Counted from the stretch's first letter, positions 25,270 through 35,256 are shown. The stretch: 61,273 bases of DNA from Defluviitaleaceae bacterium (GCA_009780415.1 WRAC01000009.1:1-61273); one strand, 5' to 3'. Notes: generated by a model not told the origin, from the letters alone. Program-made: numbers and translations.

Positions 25270-26403
25270 ATGGTAAAAAAAACATTTGGCAAAACTGGGA
25301 TTGAAATGTCGGCATTGGGTTTTGGCGCTATGCGTATGCCGATGTTTGAAAAAGACGGAAAGAAATACGTTGATGAGGATAAATCTATACCCATGCTGCA
25401 TAAAGCCTTTGAGCTGGGCGTTAATTATGTGGATACCGCGCTTTATTATATGGATGGGTTAAGTGAGATAACCGTCGGGAAGGCGCTTAGAAGCTGGAAA
25501 GGCGGGCGTGTTTACCTTGCGACGAAAAACCCGGTCGAAAACGACTCCGGCCCGGACTGGATGAAGCGGCTGGAAACGTCGCTTAAAAAATTGGAAATGG
25601 ACAGTATTGATTTTTACCACATGTGGGGGATTGGGCTGGATTCCTTCAAAAACAAAGTGATGGCTAAGGACGGCCCGATGGATATGGCTGTAAAGGCTAA
25701 AGAGCAGGGACTTATTAAACATATCTCGTTTTCGTACCACGACAAGCCCGAAAATATGAAGGAAATTATAGACTCCGGTTATTTTGAATCCGTACTCTTG
25801 CAATACAATCTGCTTGACCGTTCAAATGAGGAAAATATTAATTACGCTCATGAGAAGGGGCTTGGCATAGTGGTAATGGGCCCGGTGGCGGGCGGCAGGC
25901 TGGGCGTGCCGTCGAAGGTTATAGAGGAAGTGCTGGGCGCGGCTAAGCCCGTAAGCACGCCTGAGATGGCGCTGCGTTTCGTTTTGGCGAACCCTAAGGT
26001 GCATGTTGCCCTTTCCGGCATGGAGACTATGGAAATGGTTATTCAAAACGCCGAGGTCGCTTCACGCACGGGGCATCTTACGGCGGAGGAGCAAAATCTC
26101 ATACAGGCGATGCTGGAGGAAACAAAGCGCTTGATGGATCTCTACTGTACGGGTTGCAATTACTGTATGCCCTGCCCGGCGGGCATCAATATCCCGCGTA
26201 TATTTGAGTGGATGAACTACCATAAGGTTTACGGCCTTACCGATTATGCAAAGCAGCAGTTCGCGTTGATAGGCAATGAGGCGTGGGGGCCGAAATACAA
26301 GCCCGTTTCCGAATGTACGGGCTGCGGAGGATGCGAGGCGAAATGCCCTCAAAAGCTGGAAGTCATTAAGCAACTAAAAGAAACCGAAAAAGCGCTGTCG
26401 TAG
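25270..26403 (+). CDS. aldo/keto reductase with C-terminal 4Fe-4S domain
   Basis: 377 residues from the ATG at 25270, chosen for GCGGAGG 8 nt upstream. The aldo/keto reductase barrel spans ~1-285, with FGKTGIEMSALGFGAMRM, the catalytic Tyr region YVDTALYYMDG and VVMGPVAGGRLG. The C-terminus carries two cysteine clusters (CTGCNYCMPCPAGINIP and CTGCGGCEAKCPQ) that bind iron-sulfur clusters. This class is common in anaerobes and may use ferredoxin and NAD(P)H; the substrate is unknown. It stops with UAG. Confidence 0.86.
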   Translation: MVKKTFGKTGIEMSALGFGAMRMPMFEKDGKKYVDEDKSIPMLHKAFELGVNYVDTALYYMDGLSEITVGKALRSWKGGRVYLATKNPVENDSGPDWMKRLETSLKKLEMDSIDFYHMWGIGLDSFKNKVMAKDGPMDMAVKAKEQGLIKHISFSYHDKPENMKEIIDSGYFESVLLQYNLLDRSNEENINYAHEKGLGIVVMGPVAGGRLGVPSKVIEEVLGAAKPVSTPEMALRFVLANPKVHVALSGMETMEMVIQNAEVASRTGHLTAEEQNLIQAMLEETKRLMDLYCTGCNYCMPCPAGINIPRIFEWMNYHKVYGLTDYAKQQFALIGNEAWGPKYKPVSECTGCGGCEAKCPQKLEVIKQLKETEKALS

Positions 26404-26417
26404 GGACAAACATTAGC

Positions 26418-26451
26418 GCCATCATCATTTCAGATGATGGCCTATTTTTTT
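26418..26451 (+). terminator. intrinsic terminator of the aldo/keto reductase gene
   Basis: GCCATCATC (26418-26426) and GATGATGGC (26433-26441) form a 9-bp stem, followed by TATTTTTTT. It overlaps the last codons of the convergent AI-2E gene. Confidence 0.85.
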
Positions 26452-27579
26452 CCGCTCGTAAAATTCTATAAGGTTATATAAAATATCCTTTAAAACAGCG
26501 ACAATCGGAATAGCGGCGATCATGCCGAAAACCCCGGCGACAGCACCGCCTACGGTTACGCTGAGGATAATAAGCAAGGGGCTGATTGAAAACGAGCCGC
26601 CCATCAGCTTCGGCTGGATAACGTTGCCGTCAAGCTGCTGTGTTATCAGCAGCACTATACCCGCAATGAGCATCATTATCGGGCCCTGTGTAAAACCGAC
26701 GACGGCAACGGCAACAATAGTGCCGAAAATTGAGCCGAAATACGGTATATAGTTTACAATGCCCAACATCAGGCCAAGAACCGGCGCGAAGGGTGAGCGT
26801 ATTATAAAAGCCAGCTCAAGGGTTACGATTGTGCCAAGGATGCAGCCGTCGATTGTTTGCGTAAAGATATATTGCTTGAAGTTCTTGTTAAGCCTGCCGG
26901 AATAATTGGTTATGGAGTCAAAGGCTTTGCCGGACGTGAATGCTTTAAGCATTTTTGTGAGGAAAACCTTAAATTTGTCTTTCTCCAATAAAATATAAAT
27001 CGAGGATACAACGGTTATAAAAGTGGTAAACATTGCCGATGTAACACCCATTATTGCGTTAAGGGGTATTTGCAAGTCATCAAAGCCAAATCCGCGCACC
27101 CAGTCCTGGATACTCACAAAGATCGCTTCCGGGTCAATTTTGATATTATAGGTTTCAAGCAGTTCAAAGTTGTTTATAATGTCAAAAAGCTCAAGTGTGC
27201 TTGCGTAATAAATCGGAATATTATTGATAAAAAGCGTGATGCTTGAATAAATAAAAGGAATGACCACGTTCAAGACCGAATAGACGATAAATACAAAAAT
27301 CAGGTATACTATGAGAACGCTGAACCCTCTTTTTCTTTTTTCGATAAATGCCCGGTTGGTTTTTGAAAGCAGCCTTTCCATGCCGCCGCAAGGTATGCTG
27401 AGGATATACGCCAGTACGAAGCCATAGAAAAACGGCGTTATAATGCGCCAAAACCAATGAAAAAAGCCGAGGAAGTAGCCGATCTCGTTTATAACTTTCC
27501 ACGCGGCTATAACCATCAAGGCCAGAAAAAAATAAGGCAGCAGCGATCTGAAAAATACCCGGTCAAATTTATCCCTCAT
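26425..27579 (-). CDS. AI-2E family transporter (PerM/YdbI-like)
   Basis: 384 residues with about eight hydrophobic helices. N-terminal helices 1-3 flank a large non-membrane segment (~120-220). The second half contains the family motif PYFGSIFGTIVAV and LITQQLDGNVIQPKLMG, then the helix GGAVAGVFGMIAAIP. Members export AI-2 or act as Na+(Li+)/H+ antiporters; which one applies is unknown. The gene is downstream of the ynbB-like gene by 13 bp and probably co-transcribed with it. Confidence 0.86.
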   Translation of the reverse strand: MRDKFDRVFFRSLLPYFFLALMVIAAWKVINEIGYFLGFFHWFWRIITPFFYGFVLAYILSIPCGGMERLLSKTNRAFIEKRKRGFSVLIVYLIFVFIVYSVLNVVIPFIYSSITLFINNIPIYYASTLELFDIINNFELLETYNIKIDPEAIFVSIQDWVRGFGFDDLQIPLNAIMGVTSAMFTTFITVVSSIYILLEKDKFKVFLTKMLKAFTSGKAFDSITNYSGRLNKNFKQYIFTQTIDGCILGTIVTLELAFIIRSPFAPVLGLMLGIVNYIPYFGSIFGTIVAVAVVGFTQGPIMMLIAGIVLLITQQLDGNVIQPKLMGGSFSISPLLIILSVTVGGAVAGVFGMIAAIPIVAVLKDILYNLIEFYERKKIGHHLK

Positions 27580-27592
27580 GAGGTAACCCCCT

Positions 27593-28840
27593 TTATAATT
27601 TGATTATACCCGAAACCGCCAATTCATTCAACCCCATTAAAATCCCCAGCCTGCTGTGGTCATACGACAGCCCGCCTTGGAAAAACACCGCGTACGGCTC
27701 ACGCATGGGCGCGTCGGCGGAAAGCTCGATGGACGAACCCTGGATGAAAGCCCCGGAAGCCATAATCACCGGGCAATTATAGCCGGGCATATCCCAAGCC
27801 TCCGGCGTGAAAAAGCTGTCAACGGGAGACGCCTTCTGAATGCCCCGGCAAAAAGCGGCTACCGCCTCGGCCGAACCCAGTGTTGCGGTTTGCACGATAT
27901 CCCCGCGCTTTTCATATGCGCCCGGAGTATGCGTAATGCCCAGTTTTTCAAACATCTTCGCGCCAAAAACGGCACCCTTCAACGCACCGCCGACAACCTG
28001 CGGGGCTTGGAACAATCCCTGTGTGAAAACGGACGGAAGCCCAAGCGAGGGGCCGACATCCCTGCCCGCGCCGGGCGTGTTGAGGCGGCATGCCGCGGCG
28101 TACACGTGCTCCTCTGTTCCGGCGATGTATCCGCCAACGGGCGCAAGGCCGCCGCCTGGGTTTTTAATAAGCGAACCGGCAATCAGATCCGCCTTAGGCT
28201 CAAAAAAATCCGTAAATTCGCCGTAACAGTTATCAACAAAACAAATAATGTCCTTATTTATACTCTTAATAAAACCAATAAGCTCATTTATTTCGTCTGT
28301 TGTAAATGATCTGCGTAAGCTATAACCTCTAGAACGTTGTATTGCGGCTACTTTTGTTTTGGGCGAAATCATAGAGCGTATAATATTAAGGTCGGGATAA
28401 TCGTTGACATCAAGGGCTGATTCCTTATAAACGATGCCGTGCTCAATTAACGACCCCTTTGCGTCTTGAACGCCGATAACCTTCAAAAGCGTGTCATACG
28501 GCGGCCCGGTTACGGAAAGCAGTTCGTCACCCGCGCGCAGTACGCCGAATAGCGCGGTTGCGATGGCATGAGTGCCGGATATAAGCTGCGGGCGCACCAA
28601 AGCGGCTTCCGCGCCGAATACATCGGCGTATATTTCCTCAAGGACATCCCGGCCGGCGTCGCCGTAACCATATCCGTTTGAAACCGTAAAATGTCCTGAG
28701 CTAAGGCCCCGGTGCTGCATGGCTCCAAGGATTTTTAATTGATTGAATGAGGTTATCTCCGTTATCCCGTTAAAAACCTGCGCCAGTTCTGTATCAACCG
28801 CATCGGCTAATTCAATCAGGCGTTTATCTATGCCAAACAT
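27593..28840 (-). CDS. PLP-dependent YnbB/aluminium-resistance family protein (methionine gamma-lyase-like)
   Basis: About 415 residues from the ATG at 28840, which agrees with B. subtilis YnbB-type proteins; an in-frame TTG at 28882 would overlap miaA. Motifs are HFTVSNGYGYGDAGRD, VRPQLISGTHAIATALFG, AIQRSRGYSLR, the CFVDNCYGEF segment and the PLP lysine in AGSLIKNPGGG. The family is often called aluminium resistance protein and is related to cystathionine/methionine gamma-lyases. The reaction is not proven. Gene order with miaA and mutL is common in Firmicutes. Confidence 0.82.
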   Translation of the reverse strand: MFGIDKRLIELADAVDTELAQVFNGITEITSFNQLKILGAMQHRGLSSGHFTVSNGYGYGDAGRDVLEEIYADVFGAEAALVRPQLISGTHAIATALFGVLRAGDELLSVTGPPYDTLLKVIGVQDAKGSLIEHGIVYKESALDVNDYPDLNIIRSMISPKTKVAAIQRSRGYSLRRSFTTDEINELIGFIKSINKDIICFVDNCYGEFTDFFEPKADLIAGSLIKNPGGGLAPVGGYIAGTEEHVYAAACRLNTPGAGRDVGPSLGLPSVFTQGLFQAPQVVGGALKGAVFGAKMFEKLGITHTPGAYEKRGDIVQTATLGSAEAVAAFCRGIQKASPVDSFFTPEAWDMPGYNCPVIMASGAFIQGSSIELSADAPMREPYAVFFQGGLSYDHSRLGILMGLNELAVSGIIKL

Positions 28841-28856
28841 ATCTGTTAATAATGTT

Positions 28857-29801
28857 CTATAACAAATATAACTCACGCGCAATCCGCTCCGCTAACTGTT
28901 TATGATCGTTAAAGTCAGATATATCATACCATGATACGTTGTCCGGGTAAATTTGTCTTGTAAACCATGTAAGCTGACGCTTTGCATAATGCCTGGTTCC
29001 TGTTTTTATCGCTTCCGCGGCATCGTCAAGTGAATACAAGCCATTGATATACCGTATAATTTCCTTATACCCAAGGCCTTGCATACTCACCAAACCCGGA
29101 GCGTAGCCGCACTTCAATAAACCGCGTACCTCAGCTTCCAAACCGGCTTCTAACATCACATCGACACGCTTGTTTATTCTGTTATATAACAAGTGCCGAT
29201 CCGTGGACAGTATAGCTATTTTCGCGTTTTCCGGCGTTTTTTGCCGTTCCTTTATGTTATGGGCCGAAATAGGCGTTCCCGTTTGCTTAAAATACTCCAG
29301 AGCGCGGATGACGCGCTTGATATTATTAGGATGTATTTCCTCCGCCGCTTTAGGGTCGCAGGACGCAAGCTGTCGGTGCAGAGCCTCCGCGCCATCTTGC
29401 TCCGCCAGCGAGTAAAGCTCGCCGCGAAACTCTATATCCGGTGATATATCGGAAAAATCAGTGCCGTTGATAAGCGCGTTTGTATAAAACCCCGTTCCGC
29501 CGCAAATTATGGGGTATTTGCCGCGGGAACGCGCATCGGCGGCATAGGATGCGGCGCGTTTTTTGAATTCATATGCTGAGTACGGTTCATCGGGATACAG
29601 CTCGTCTATCAGGCGGTGAGGCACGCCTTTCATTTCTTCCGCCGTTGGCTTTGCGGTGCCGATGTCCATGTATTTATACACCTGCATGCTGTCAGCAGAG
29701 ATGACCTCGCCGCCGATAAGCAACGCCAGCTCAACGGCAGCAGCGGTTTTACCCGTAGCTGTCGGCCCGCCGATAATAATATACGGGATTTCACCCATCA
29801 T
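28857..29801 (-). CDS. miaA: tRNA dimethylallyltransferase
   Basis: 314 residues of normal length. It adds a dimethylallyl group to A37 of tRNAs that read UNN codons. The P-loop GPTATGKTAAAVELA, the DSMQVYKYMDIGTAKP motif, GGTGFYTNALING and the C-terminal GTRHYAKRQLTWFTRQ are all present. The start overlaps the mutL stop by 4 nt (ATGATG/TGA), so the two genes are translationally coupled. Confidence 0.95.
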   Translation of the reverse strand: MMGEIPYIIIGGPTATGKTAAAVELALLIGGEVISADSMQVYKYMDIGTAKPTAEEMKGVPHRLIDELYPDEPYSAYEFKKRAASYAADARSRGKYPIICGGTGFYTNALINGTDFSDISPDIEFRGELYSLAEQDGAEALHRQLASCDPKAAEEIHPNNIKRVIRALEYFKQTGTPISAHNIKERQKTPENAKIAILSTDRHLLYNRINKRVDVMLEAGLEAEVRGLLKCGYAPGLVSMQGLGYKEIIRYINGLYSLDDAAEAIKTGTRHYAKRQLTWFTRQIYPDNVSWYDISDFNDHKQLAERIARELYLL

Positions 29802-31627
29802 TGTATCCTTTTAAACATTTTTTCTATTTCACGCCGCGTAAGCTCAACCATAACAGGCCGCCCGTGGGGGCAGGTGAAAGGGTTTTCAAGCCTCAGCGCC
29901 CGATCTATCAAAGCCCGCGCTTCGTGCGCGTTCAGGCGGTCATTGGCTTTAACGGCAGCGCGGCAGGCCAGGCGGCTTACCGCATCTGCGCGAAGCTCGT
30001 AAATACCTGCCGTATCCGCGTTTTCGGCTTCGTCCATCAACCTGGATACGATTTCCATAAAAAACGCACCGTCCGCCGGCTGTTCAAATATATACGGGAC
30101 TGAGCGGATTGCTATATTATTATCATACATATCTTCAAGCTCAAAGCCCATGTTTGTGAGTAACCGGCGGTTTTCGCAAACAGCGCTTGCTTCCGCCGGA
30201 ATCAGTTTGATAGCGATGGGTTCAATAACACGCTGGCTTATTATACCCGAGGACATTAATTTTTCCTTAATTTCCTCATAAAGAACGCGCTCGTGGGCCG
30301 CATGCTGATCCATTATATAACAAGCGCTGTGGTCTGTCGCCTCTATAAGCCAATAAACCCCGAAAAATTGCCCGATGATCCTAAAATCAGCGATTTTTTG
30401 TTTCTCATTGAGCTCAGGTTGGATAAAAATATATTGTAAATCCGGTATTGCGGGGTTCGGAGTTGCCGTATACACGGAGCCTGGCTCTCTTACTATATGT
30501 TCTATATTCTCTATAACTTTTATTTCATCTACAATGGATACATTTTTAGTAAAATCCGGAATGAAGTCCGGCGCTTTATATTTTTCACGCGTTATCACGG
30601 GGGGAGGGGACTGGATGGGAATATGTACCCTGGGTATTAAATCCGCTGACTTTAAAGCGGCGTCAACCGCGCCCATAATAATGCGGAAAATGTCCACATC
30701 GCGGCTGAAACGTGCTTCCATTTTCGCGGGGTGGACGTTTACATCAGTTAATTCCGGTGGAATTATCAAATTAAGAATGTAAACCGGGAATTTGCCAACG
30801 GTCAGCTTCCCTTTATATGCTGCCTCAACGGCGGATTGTACAATCGTGTTCCTAATATACCGGTTGTTAATAAAAAAACTGCCCATAGCACGGTTGCCGC
30901 GCGCAATTTCCGGTTTGCCCGCAAGACCGGTAACCGTTATATGCCCGCGCTCATGACGGACGTCAAGCAGCTTACCCGCGATGTCGCGTCCATAAACGGC
31001 AAGGGCGGCGGCACGTAAATTCTCACCCGGCGCGCTGAACACTTCGAGGGTATTGTTAATAAAAGTAAACGACACGTCCCAGCGGCCCAATGCAAGCCTT
31101 GCAACCGCGTCCGCGACGTATGAGCCTTCCGTACCCGGTTTTTTCAGGAATTTCTTTCGCGCCGGCGTATTATAAAACAGATTGCGTACAGAGACCGATG
31201 TGCCTGTAACACCGGCGGTTTCGCGCGTATCCTGTACAATACCTCCGTGAACCGATATCTTAACACCGATTTTCTCATTTGCGGTTTTACTTATCATCTC
31301 CGTCATTGACACCGCCGCGATGCTTGACAAAGCCTCGCCTCTGAAACCCATGGTCAGTATACGGTTCAACCCATCGTCATCTGTGAGCTTGCTGGTGGCG
31401 TGGCGAAGAAAAGCGGTTTTTGCCTGATCCGGAGGAATGCCGCAGCCATCGTCGGTTACGCGGATCAATTCAAGCCCGCCGTCGCTGATTTCAACGGTGA
31501 TATTCCTCGCTCCGGCATCAAGGGCGTTTTCAATAAGCTCCTTCACAACCGAGGCGGGGCGCTCGACCACCTCGCCGGCGGCGATCTTGTTAATTAACGC
31601 GGTATCAAGAACCCGAATTTCCGCCAT
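29798..31627 (-). CDS. mutL: DNA mismatch repair protein MutL
   Basis: 609 residues. The N-terminal GHKL ATPase has KELIENALDAGA, DDGCGI, FLRHATSKL and GFRGEALSSI. The C-terminal endonuclease motif DQHAAHERVLYEE fits DQHAx2Ex4E, so this is a nicking MutL as in Gram-positives without MutH. A CPHGRPVM zinc-site motif lies near the end. mutS is not in the window. It overlaps rqcP by one base and miaA by 4 nt. Confidence 0.95.
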   Translation of the reverse strand: MAEIRVLDTALINKIAAGEVVERPASVVKELIENALDAGARNITVEISDGGLELIRVTDDGCGIPPDQAKTAFLRHATSKLTDDDGLNRILTMGFRGEALSSIAAVSMTEMISKTANEKIGVKISVHGGIVQDTRETAGVTGTSVSVRNLFYNTPARKKFLKKPGTEGSYVADAVARLALGRWDVSFTFINNTLEVFSAPGENLRAAALAVYGRDIAGKLLDVRHERGHITVTGLAGKPEIARGNRAMGSFFINNRYIRNTIVQSAVEAAYKGKLTVGKFPVYILNLIIPPELTDVNVHPAKMEARFSRDVDIFRIIMGAVDAALKSADLIPRVHIPIQSPPPVITREKYKAPDFIPDFTKNVSIVDEIKVIENIEHIVREPGSVYTATPNPAIPDLQYIFIQPELNEKQKIADFRIIGQFFGVYWLIEATDHSACYIMDQHAAHERVLYEEIKEKLMSSGIISQRVIEPIAIKLIPAEASAVCENRRLLTNMGFELEDMYDNNIAIRSVPYIFEQPADGAFFMEIVSRLMDEAENADTAGIYELRADAVSRLACRAAVKANDRLNAHEARALIDRALRLENPFTCPHGRPVMVELTRREIEKMFKRIQ

Positions 31628-31869
31628 TAAGGTATCATCTCCACCAAATCCGACGCCTCATCCTTGCGCGGGCTTTCTTTTATACCCATCACCCGCGCGC
31701 GCGTAAGCCTTGCGCCGAAACGGATTTCCAGCACATCGCCTGTCTTAACTTCGTAAGAAGCCTTGGCCTCTTTCCCGTTTACGGAAACCCTGCCCGCGTC
31801 GCAGGCTTCGTTGGCTACGGTGCGCCGTTTTATCAGCCTTGAAACCTTCAGGAATTTGTCCAATCTCAT
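31627..31869 (-). CDS. rqcP: RqcP-like S4 RNA-binding protein
   Basis: 80 residues, almost entirely one S4 domain (MRLDKFLKVSRLIKRRTVAN, then GRVSVNGKEAKASYEVKTGD). Homologues named YabO/RqcP (Hsp15 family) stabilise peptidyl-tRNA on obstructed 50S subunits during alanine tailing by RqcH. The symbol is by family similarity. It lies between the HU gene and mutL; its stop shares one base with the mutL start. Confidence 0.85.
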   Translation of the reverse strand: MRLDKFLKVSRLIKRRTVANEACDAGRVSVNGKEAKASYEVKTGDVLEIRFGARLTRARVMGIKESPRKDEASDLVEMIP

Positions 31870-31883
31870 AGAATCACCCTAAC

Positions 31884-31916
31884 ATAATAAAAAGGGCGCA
31901 TTTAATACACGCCCTT
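31884..31916 (-). terminator. terminator downstream of the HU gene
   Basis: AAGGGCG (31892-31898) pairs with CGCCCTT (31910-31916). On the minus strand it is followed by TTTTTATTATG, so it ends HU transcription before rqcP. Confidence 0.75.
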
Positions 31917-31948
31917 CATTTTTGAAATAAAACCGTGCGCAAATGGAA

Positions 31949-32227
31949 TTATTTGCTGTTTACGGCGTCTTTAAGTACCTTGCCGGCCTTAAACCTGGGG
32001 GCCTTGGAAGCCTCGATGTTCATGGGCTCGCCGGTTTGGGGGTTTCTGCCCGTCCTGGCGACTCGGTCAGAAACGTCAAAAGTGCCAAACCCTACGAGCT
32101 GCACTTTGCCGCCCTTTACAAGCTCTTCGCTTACGACTTCCTCAAATGCCTTGAGTGTCTTCTCGGTTTCCTTTTTTGTCAGCCCTGTTTTTTCGACAAT
32201 CGCCGAGATAAGTTCCGCTTTGTTCAT
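31949..32227 (-). CDS. hup: HU family DNA-binding protein
   Basis: 92 residues matching HU throughout: MNKAELISAIVEKTGLTKKE, VQLVGFGTFDVSDRVARTGR, NPQTGEPMNI and APRFKAGKVLKDAVN. It is the main bacterial nucleoid protein and bends DNA non-specifically. A GGAGGAAC ribosome site and its own promoter indicate high, independent expression. Confidence 0.95.
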   Translation of the reverse strand: MNKAELISAIVEKTGLTKKETEKTLKAFEEVVSEELVKGGKVQLVGFGTFDVSDRVARTGRNPQTGEPMNIEASKAPRFKAGKVLKDAVNSK

Positions 32228-32280
32228 CAGTGTTCCTCCTAAGTGTTTGAAAATAAGGATTGTGGAATGTCCTATGAATA

Positions 32281-32309
32281 TTTATAATATTAAATCGGCG
32301 ATTTGTCAA
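32281..32309 (-). promoter_or_regulatory. promoter of the HU gene
   Basis: On the minus strand, TTGACA (32309-32304), 17 bp, TATAAA (32286-32281), 54 bp before the HU start. Confidence 0.8.
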
Positions 32310-32397
32310 GGGTTTTAAGTATAATTTTTACAAAAAACGCTTGAAATACGCTGATGGCAGTCAATTTATAGTTGTTATACAGCAAATATAACGGATT

Positions 32398-34794
32398 TTA
32401 CCCCCCTATAGACCTCTTATAAAACTTTTTAAGCTTTTTGTAAACCAACCCATGGACGGTATCCGGAGGGTATTTCCCGTTTGTTTCAGCTCCGGGTTCC
32501 AGTCCTGTCAGCAGACGGACGGCCTCATCGATATGGTTTATGGCGTAAATATGAAACATCCCGGCTTTTACGGCTTCGGCTACCTCGTCCCGCAGCGTCA
32601 GGTCCTGGATGTTTACATGGGGAATAATTACGCCTTGCTTGCCCGTCAATCCCCGCTGTTTGCACAAGGCGAAGAAGCCCTCGATTTTATAGGTTACACC
32701 GCCGATTGCCTGAATTTCGCCGCGCTGATTGATGCTGCCTGTTATGGCCAGATCTTGCCGGATAGGCACATTGGCAAGGCTGGAGAGAACGGCTACAAGC
32801 TCCGCGCCGGAAGCGCTGTCGCCGTCGATACCGGCGTAATTTTGCTCGAAGCAGACGCGGCAGCTCAAAGACAGCGGGAAATTCTGTGCGTATTTCTGGC
32901 CGAGATAACCGATTATAACCTGAACGCCCTTGATGTGGATATTGCCGCTCATGTCCGCTTCTTTTTCGATATTTACAATGCCGGCCTTGCCGACATATGC
33001 CGTCGCCGTAATCCTGGCGGGCTTGGCGAAAATATGGTCGCCAGTTTCAAAAACCGCAAGCCCGTTTATCTGCGCGGTTTTTTTACCGTCGGTGTCGATC
33101 ATGATGATGTTTTGCTCTATCATGTCGTTTACTTTTTCCTCGTAAAGCCCGGAGCGTTTTTCCCTTGCGTCTACGGCGTGCTTTATGTGCCCGGCGGTAA
33201 TGTTTTTGACCGGCTCGGCATAAGCGGCGGCTTCAACCAGAATATCCCTGAGAACGCCAATCTGTGTGCATAGCTTATCCTGACGTTCGGCTGAGCGGCT
33301 GAGGTGCTCGACAAGAATCTGTATAGACCCCGCGTCAAAGCTCAGTCCGCGCTCCTTGCCGAAGGAACGCGCAAATGCCGCTATATGCTTGATATTTTCG
33401 GTATTATAAGGCATTTCATAGTCAAAGACCGCGTTTATTTTGAAGAGTTTACGGAACTCCTCGTCAAAATCGTTTAAAATGTGGTAATAAAAAGACGGGC
33501 CGATGAGGACTACCTTGATGTCAATTTCACAAGGCTCGGGCCGCAACCCCGCCATCGCCACTCCCGTCGAGAATTCGCGGTTCGGCTCAATCATCAGCCT
33601 GCCCGTTATCAGGCACTTGCACAAAGCCTCCCAGACCGCCGCATTTTTAAAAACATCACGTGCCTGTAATACTAAAAAGCCGCCGTTGGCCCTATGCAAA
33701 AGTCCCGGCTTTATCATCATGAAATCGGTGGTGAGGTTGCCGTGTTCGCTGTCGTATTCAACCTCCCCTATCAGGTTTGCGTAAGTGGGGTTGAAATCAA
33801 TGATAACGGGCGCGCCTTTTTGCCCGGATCCGTCGGTCAGAAGGTTTACATGATATTTTGAAGCTGTCTCGTTTTTTTCGCGTTTACCCATTAAGGACAT
33901 CAGCGGAATTAGATTCTGTAAGTATTCCTCGTCGTCGTTTTCGGGTGCGGCAAAATCCACCAGATTGTTTAGCGCATCCTCTTTAACCTGTTCAAGGAAG
34001 CCCGTTATCGCGGCCTTAGCATTGTCCTCCGCCTCGGAATATTTCTCGAGAAGCGGGCCGATATGCCCGTCAAGTATGCGTTTTGCGCTCTCGCGTTCAA
34101 GCTCGCTTACCTCTTTTTGCGTAGTGCGCTCATACTCGCGTATACCGCGCATAACCTCCTGCGCGCGCTCCTGTATAAACTCGGTGCGCTGGGCGATTTC
34201 GTCCTTTTCATCCTGGGGCATGGCGTTGTACTGTTCCTCGGAGATCATCTCCCCGTCGATGATAGGCATAAAATAAACGCCCGTGTTGGTCATTTTTACG
34301 CCGTAATCCTTTTCGCGGGCTTCGTCGGTTATCTCACGGATAATTTTATCGCGCTTTTCCTGATATGCCTTCACGATGACATGTTTTTTTGACTCAAAGT
34401 CATTTGAATTGAATTCGCGGGGAAGCTCATCCGTAATAGCCGCGATGAAATCCTCCATATCGCTGCGCAATTCGCGCCCCATGCCTGCCGGTAAGCTTAG
34501 GAGCTTCGGGTAACGCGGCTCCTTAAAATTATAGATATAGCACAAATCCGGCGGGGTAGGGCGGTTTTTCGCAATCTCCCGGGCGAATTCCGCCGCGAAC
34601 GTTGTTTTACCCGAACCTTGAGGCCCGGATGCGTAAATATTAAAGCCGCGTTCACGTATACCAAGGCCAAAGCGGAGCGTCTCCGCCGCCTTATCCTGCC
34701 CTATGAGGGTCTTTTGCGCCGTATCCGCGTCTTTAACGGGGACATGCTTCCTGTTGCATCTCTTTTTTAGTTGACTATATTTAAGTTCGACCAT
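32398..34794 (-). CDS. Lon-like (AAA-32/S16) ATP-dependent protease
   Basis: 798 residues. The N-terminal ATPase part has a P-loop in IYASGPQGSGKTTF and a long helical insertion (~170-290). The middle has FLVLQARDVFKN and RPEPCEIDIKVVLIG. The C-terminal Lon protease domain carries the catalytic Ser in GIDGDSASGAEL and Lys in IGGVTYKIEGF. This is the large LonB/AAA_32 group of Firmicutes and Proteobacteria, different from classical LonA because it lacks the LonA N-domain. Substrates are unknown. Confidence 0.88.
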   Translation of the reverse strand: MVELKYSQLKKRCNRKHVPVKDADTAQKTLIGQDKAAETLRFGLGIRERGFNIYASGPQGSGKTTFAAEFAREIAKNRPTPPDLCYIYNFKEPRYPKLLSLPAGMGRELRSDMEDFIAAITDELPREFNSNDFESKKHVIVKAYQEKRDKIIREITDEAREKDYGVKMTNTGVYFMPIIDGEMISEEQYNAMPQDEKDEIAQRTEFIQERAQEVMRGIREYERTTQKEVSELERESAKRILDGHIGPLLEKYSEAEDNAKAAITGFLEQVKEDALNNLVDFAAPENDDEEYLQNLIPLMSLMGKREKNETASKYHVNLLTDGSGQKGAPVIIDFNPTYANLIGEVEYDSEHGNLTTDFMMIKPGLLHRANGGFLVLQARDVFKNAAVWEALCKCLITGRLMIEPNREFSTGVAMAGLRPEPCEIDIKVVLIGPSFYYHILNDFDEEFRKLFKINAVFDYEMPYNTENIKHIAAFARSFGKERGLSFDAGSIQILVEHLSRSAERQDKLCTQIGVLRDILVEAAAYAEPVKNITAGHIKHAVDAREKRSGLYEEKVNDMIEQNIIMIDTDGKKTAQINGLAVFETGDHIFAKPARITATAYVGKAGIVNIEKEADMSGNIHIKGVQVIIGYLGQKYAQNFPLSLSCRVCFEQNYAGIDGDSASGAELVAVLSSLANVPIRQDLAITGSINQRGEIQAIGGVTYKIEGFFALCKQRGLTGKQGVIIPHVNIQDLTLRDEVAEAVKAGMFHIYAINHIDEAVRLLTGLEPGAETNGKYPPDTVHGLVYKKLKKFYKRSIGG

Positions 34795-34812
34795 TGGGTT
34801 CCATCCTTATTA

Positions 34813-35256
34813 TTACTTCTTTAGCCGCTTCCACAGAACCAAAGCATCTTCGCCTGTGTCGGAGTAATAGTTCTTGCGTATCCTTTCGAGTATGAAGCCG
34901 TTTTTCATGTAAAGCCGCTGGGCATCGTAGTTGCCGACGCGGACTTCAAGCTGTATGCCGACCATTTCAAGCATAACCGCGGAGCTAATAATCTTCTCCA
35001 GCAGGGCCGCGCCAATCCCGCGCCGTCTTTTATGCGGAGCCACCGCGATGTTTGTGATATGCCCCTCGTTTATCACATGCCAGATTCCACCGTAACCGAC
35101 TACCTCCCCATCCTCCAAGGCTACGTAATAAACGGACTCCGGTTTAGCTAGATCGTCGGCAAGCATCTGTAACGACCAGGGCACCGCGAACGAAACCTTT
35201 TCAACCGCGTAAACCGCGTCCAGATGATGCTGCTCCATCGGTATGATTTCAAGCAT
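34813..35256 (-). CDS. rimI: ribosomal protein S18 alanine N-acetyltransferase
   Basis: 147 residues from the ATG at 35256, which overlaps the tsaB end by 8 nt; the longer ORF start at 35328 lies inside tsaB and is rejected. The GNAT fold shows YAVEKVSFAVPWS, GYGGIWHVINEGHITNIAV, the acetyl-CoA loop HKRRRGIGAAL and LEVRVGNYDAQRLYMKNGF. It sits in the usual tsaE-tsaB-rimI cluster. Confidence 0.9.
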   Translation of the reverse strand: MLEIIPMEQHHLDAVYAVEKVSFAVPWSLQMLADDLAKPESVYYVALEDGEVVGYGGIWHVINEGHITNIAVAPHKRRRGIGAALLEKIISSAVMLEMVGIQLEVRVGNYDAQRLYMKNGFILERIRKNYYSDTGEDALVLWKRLKK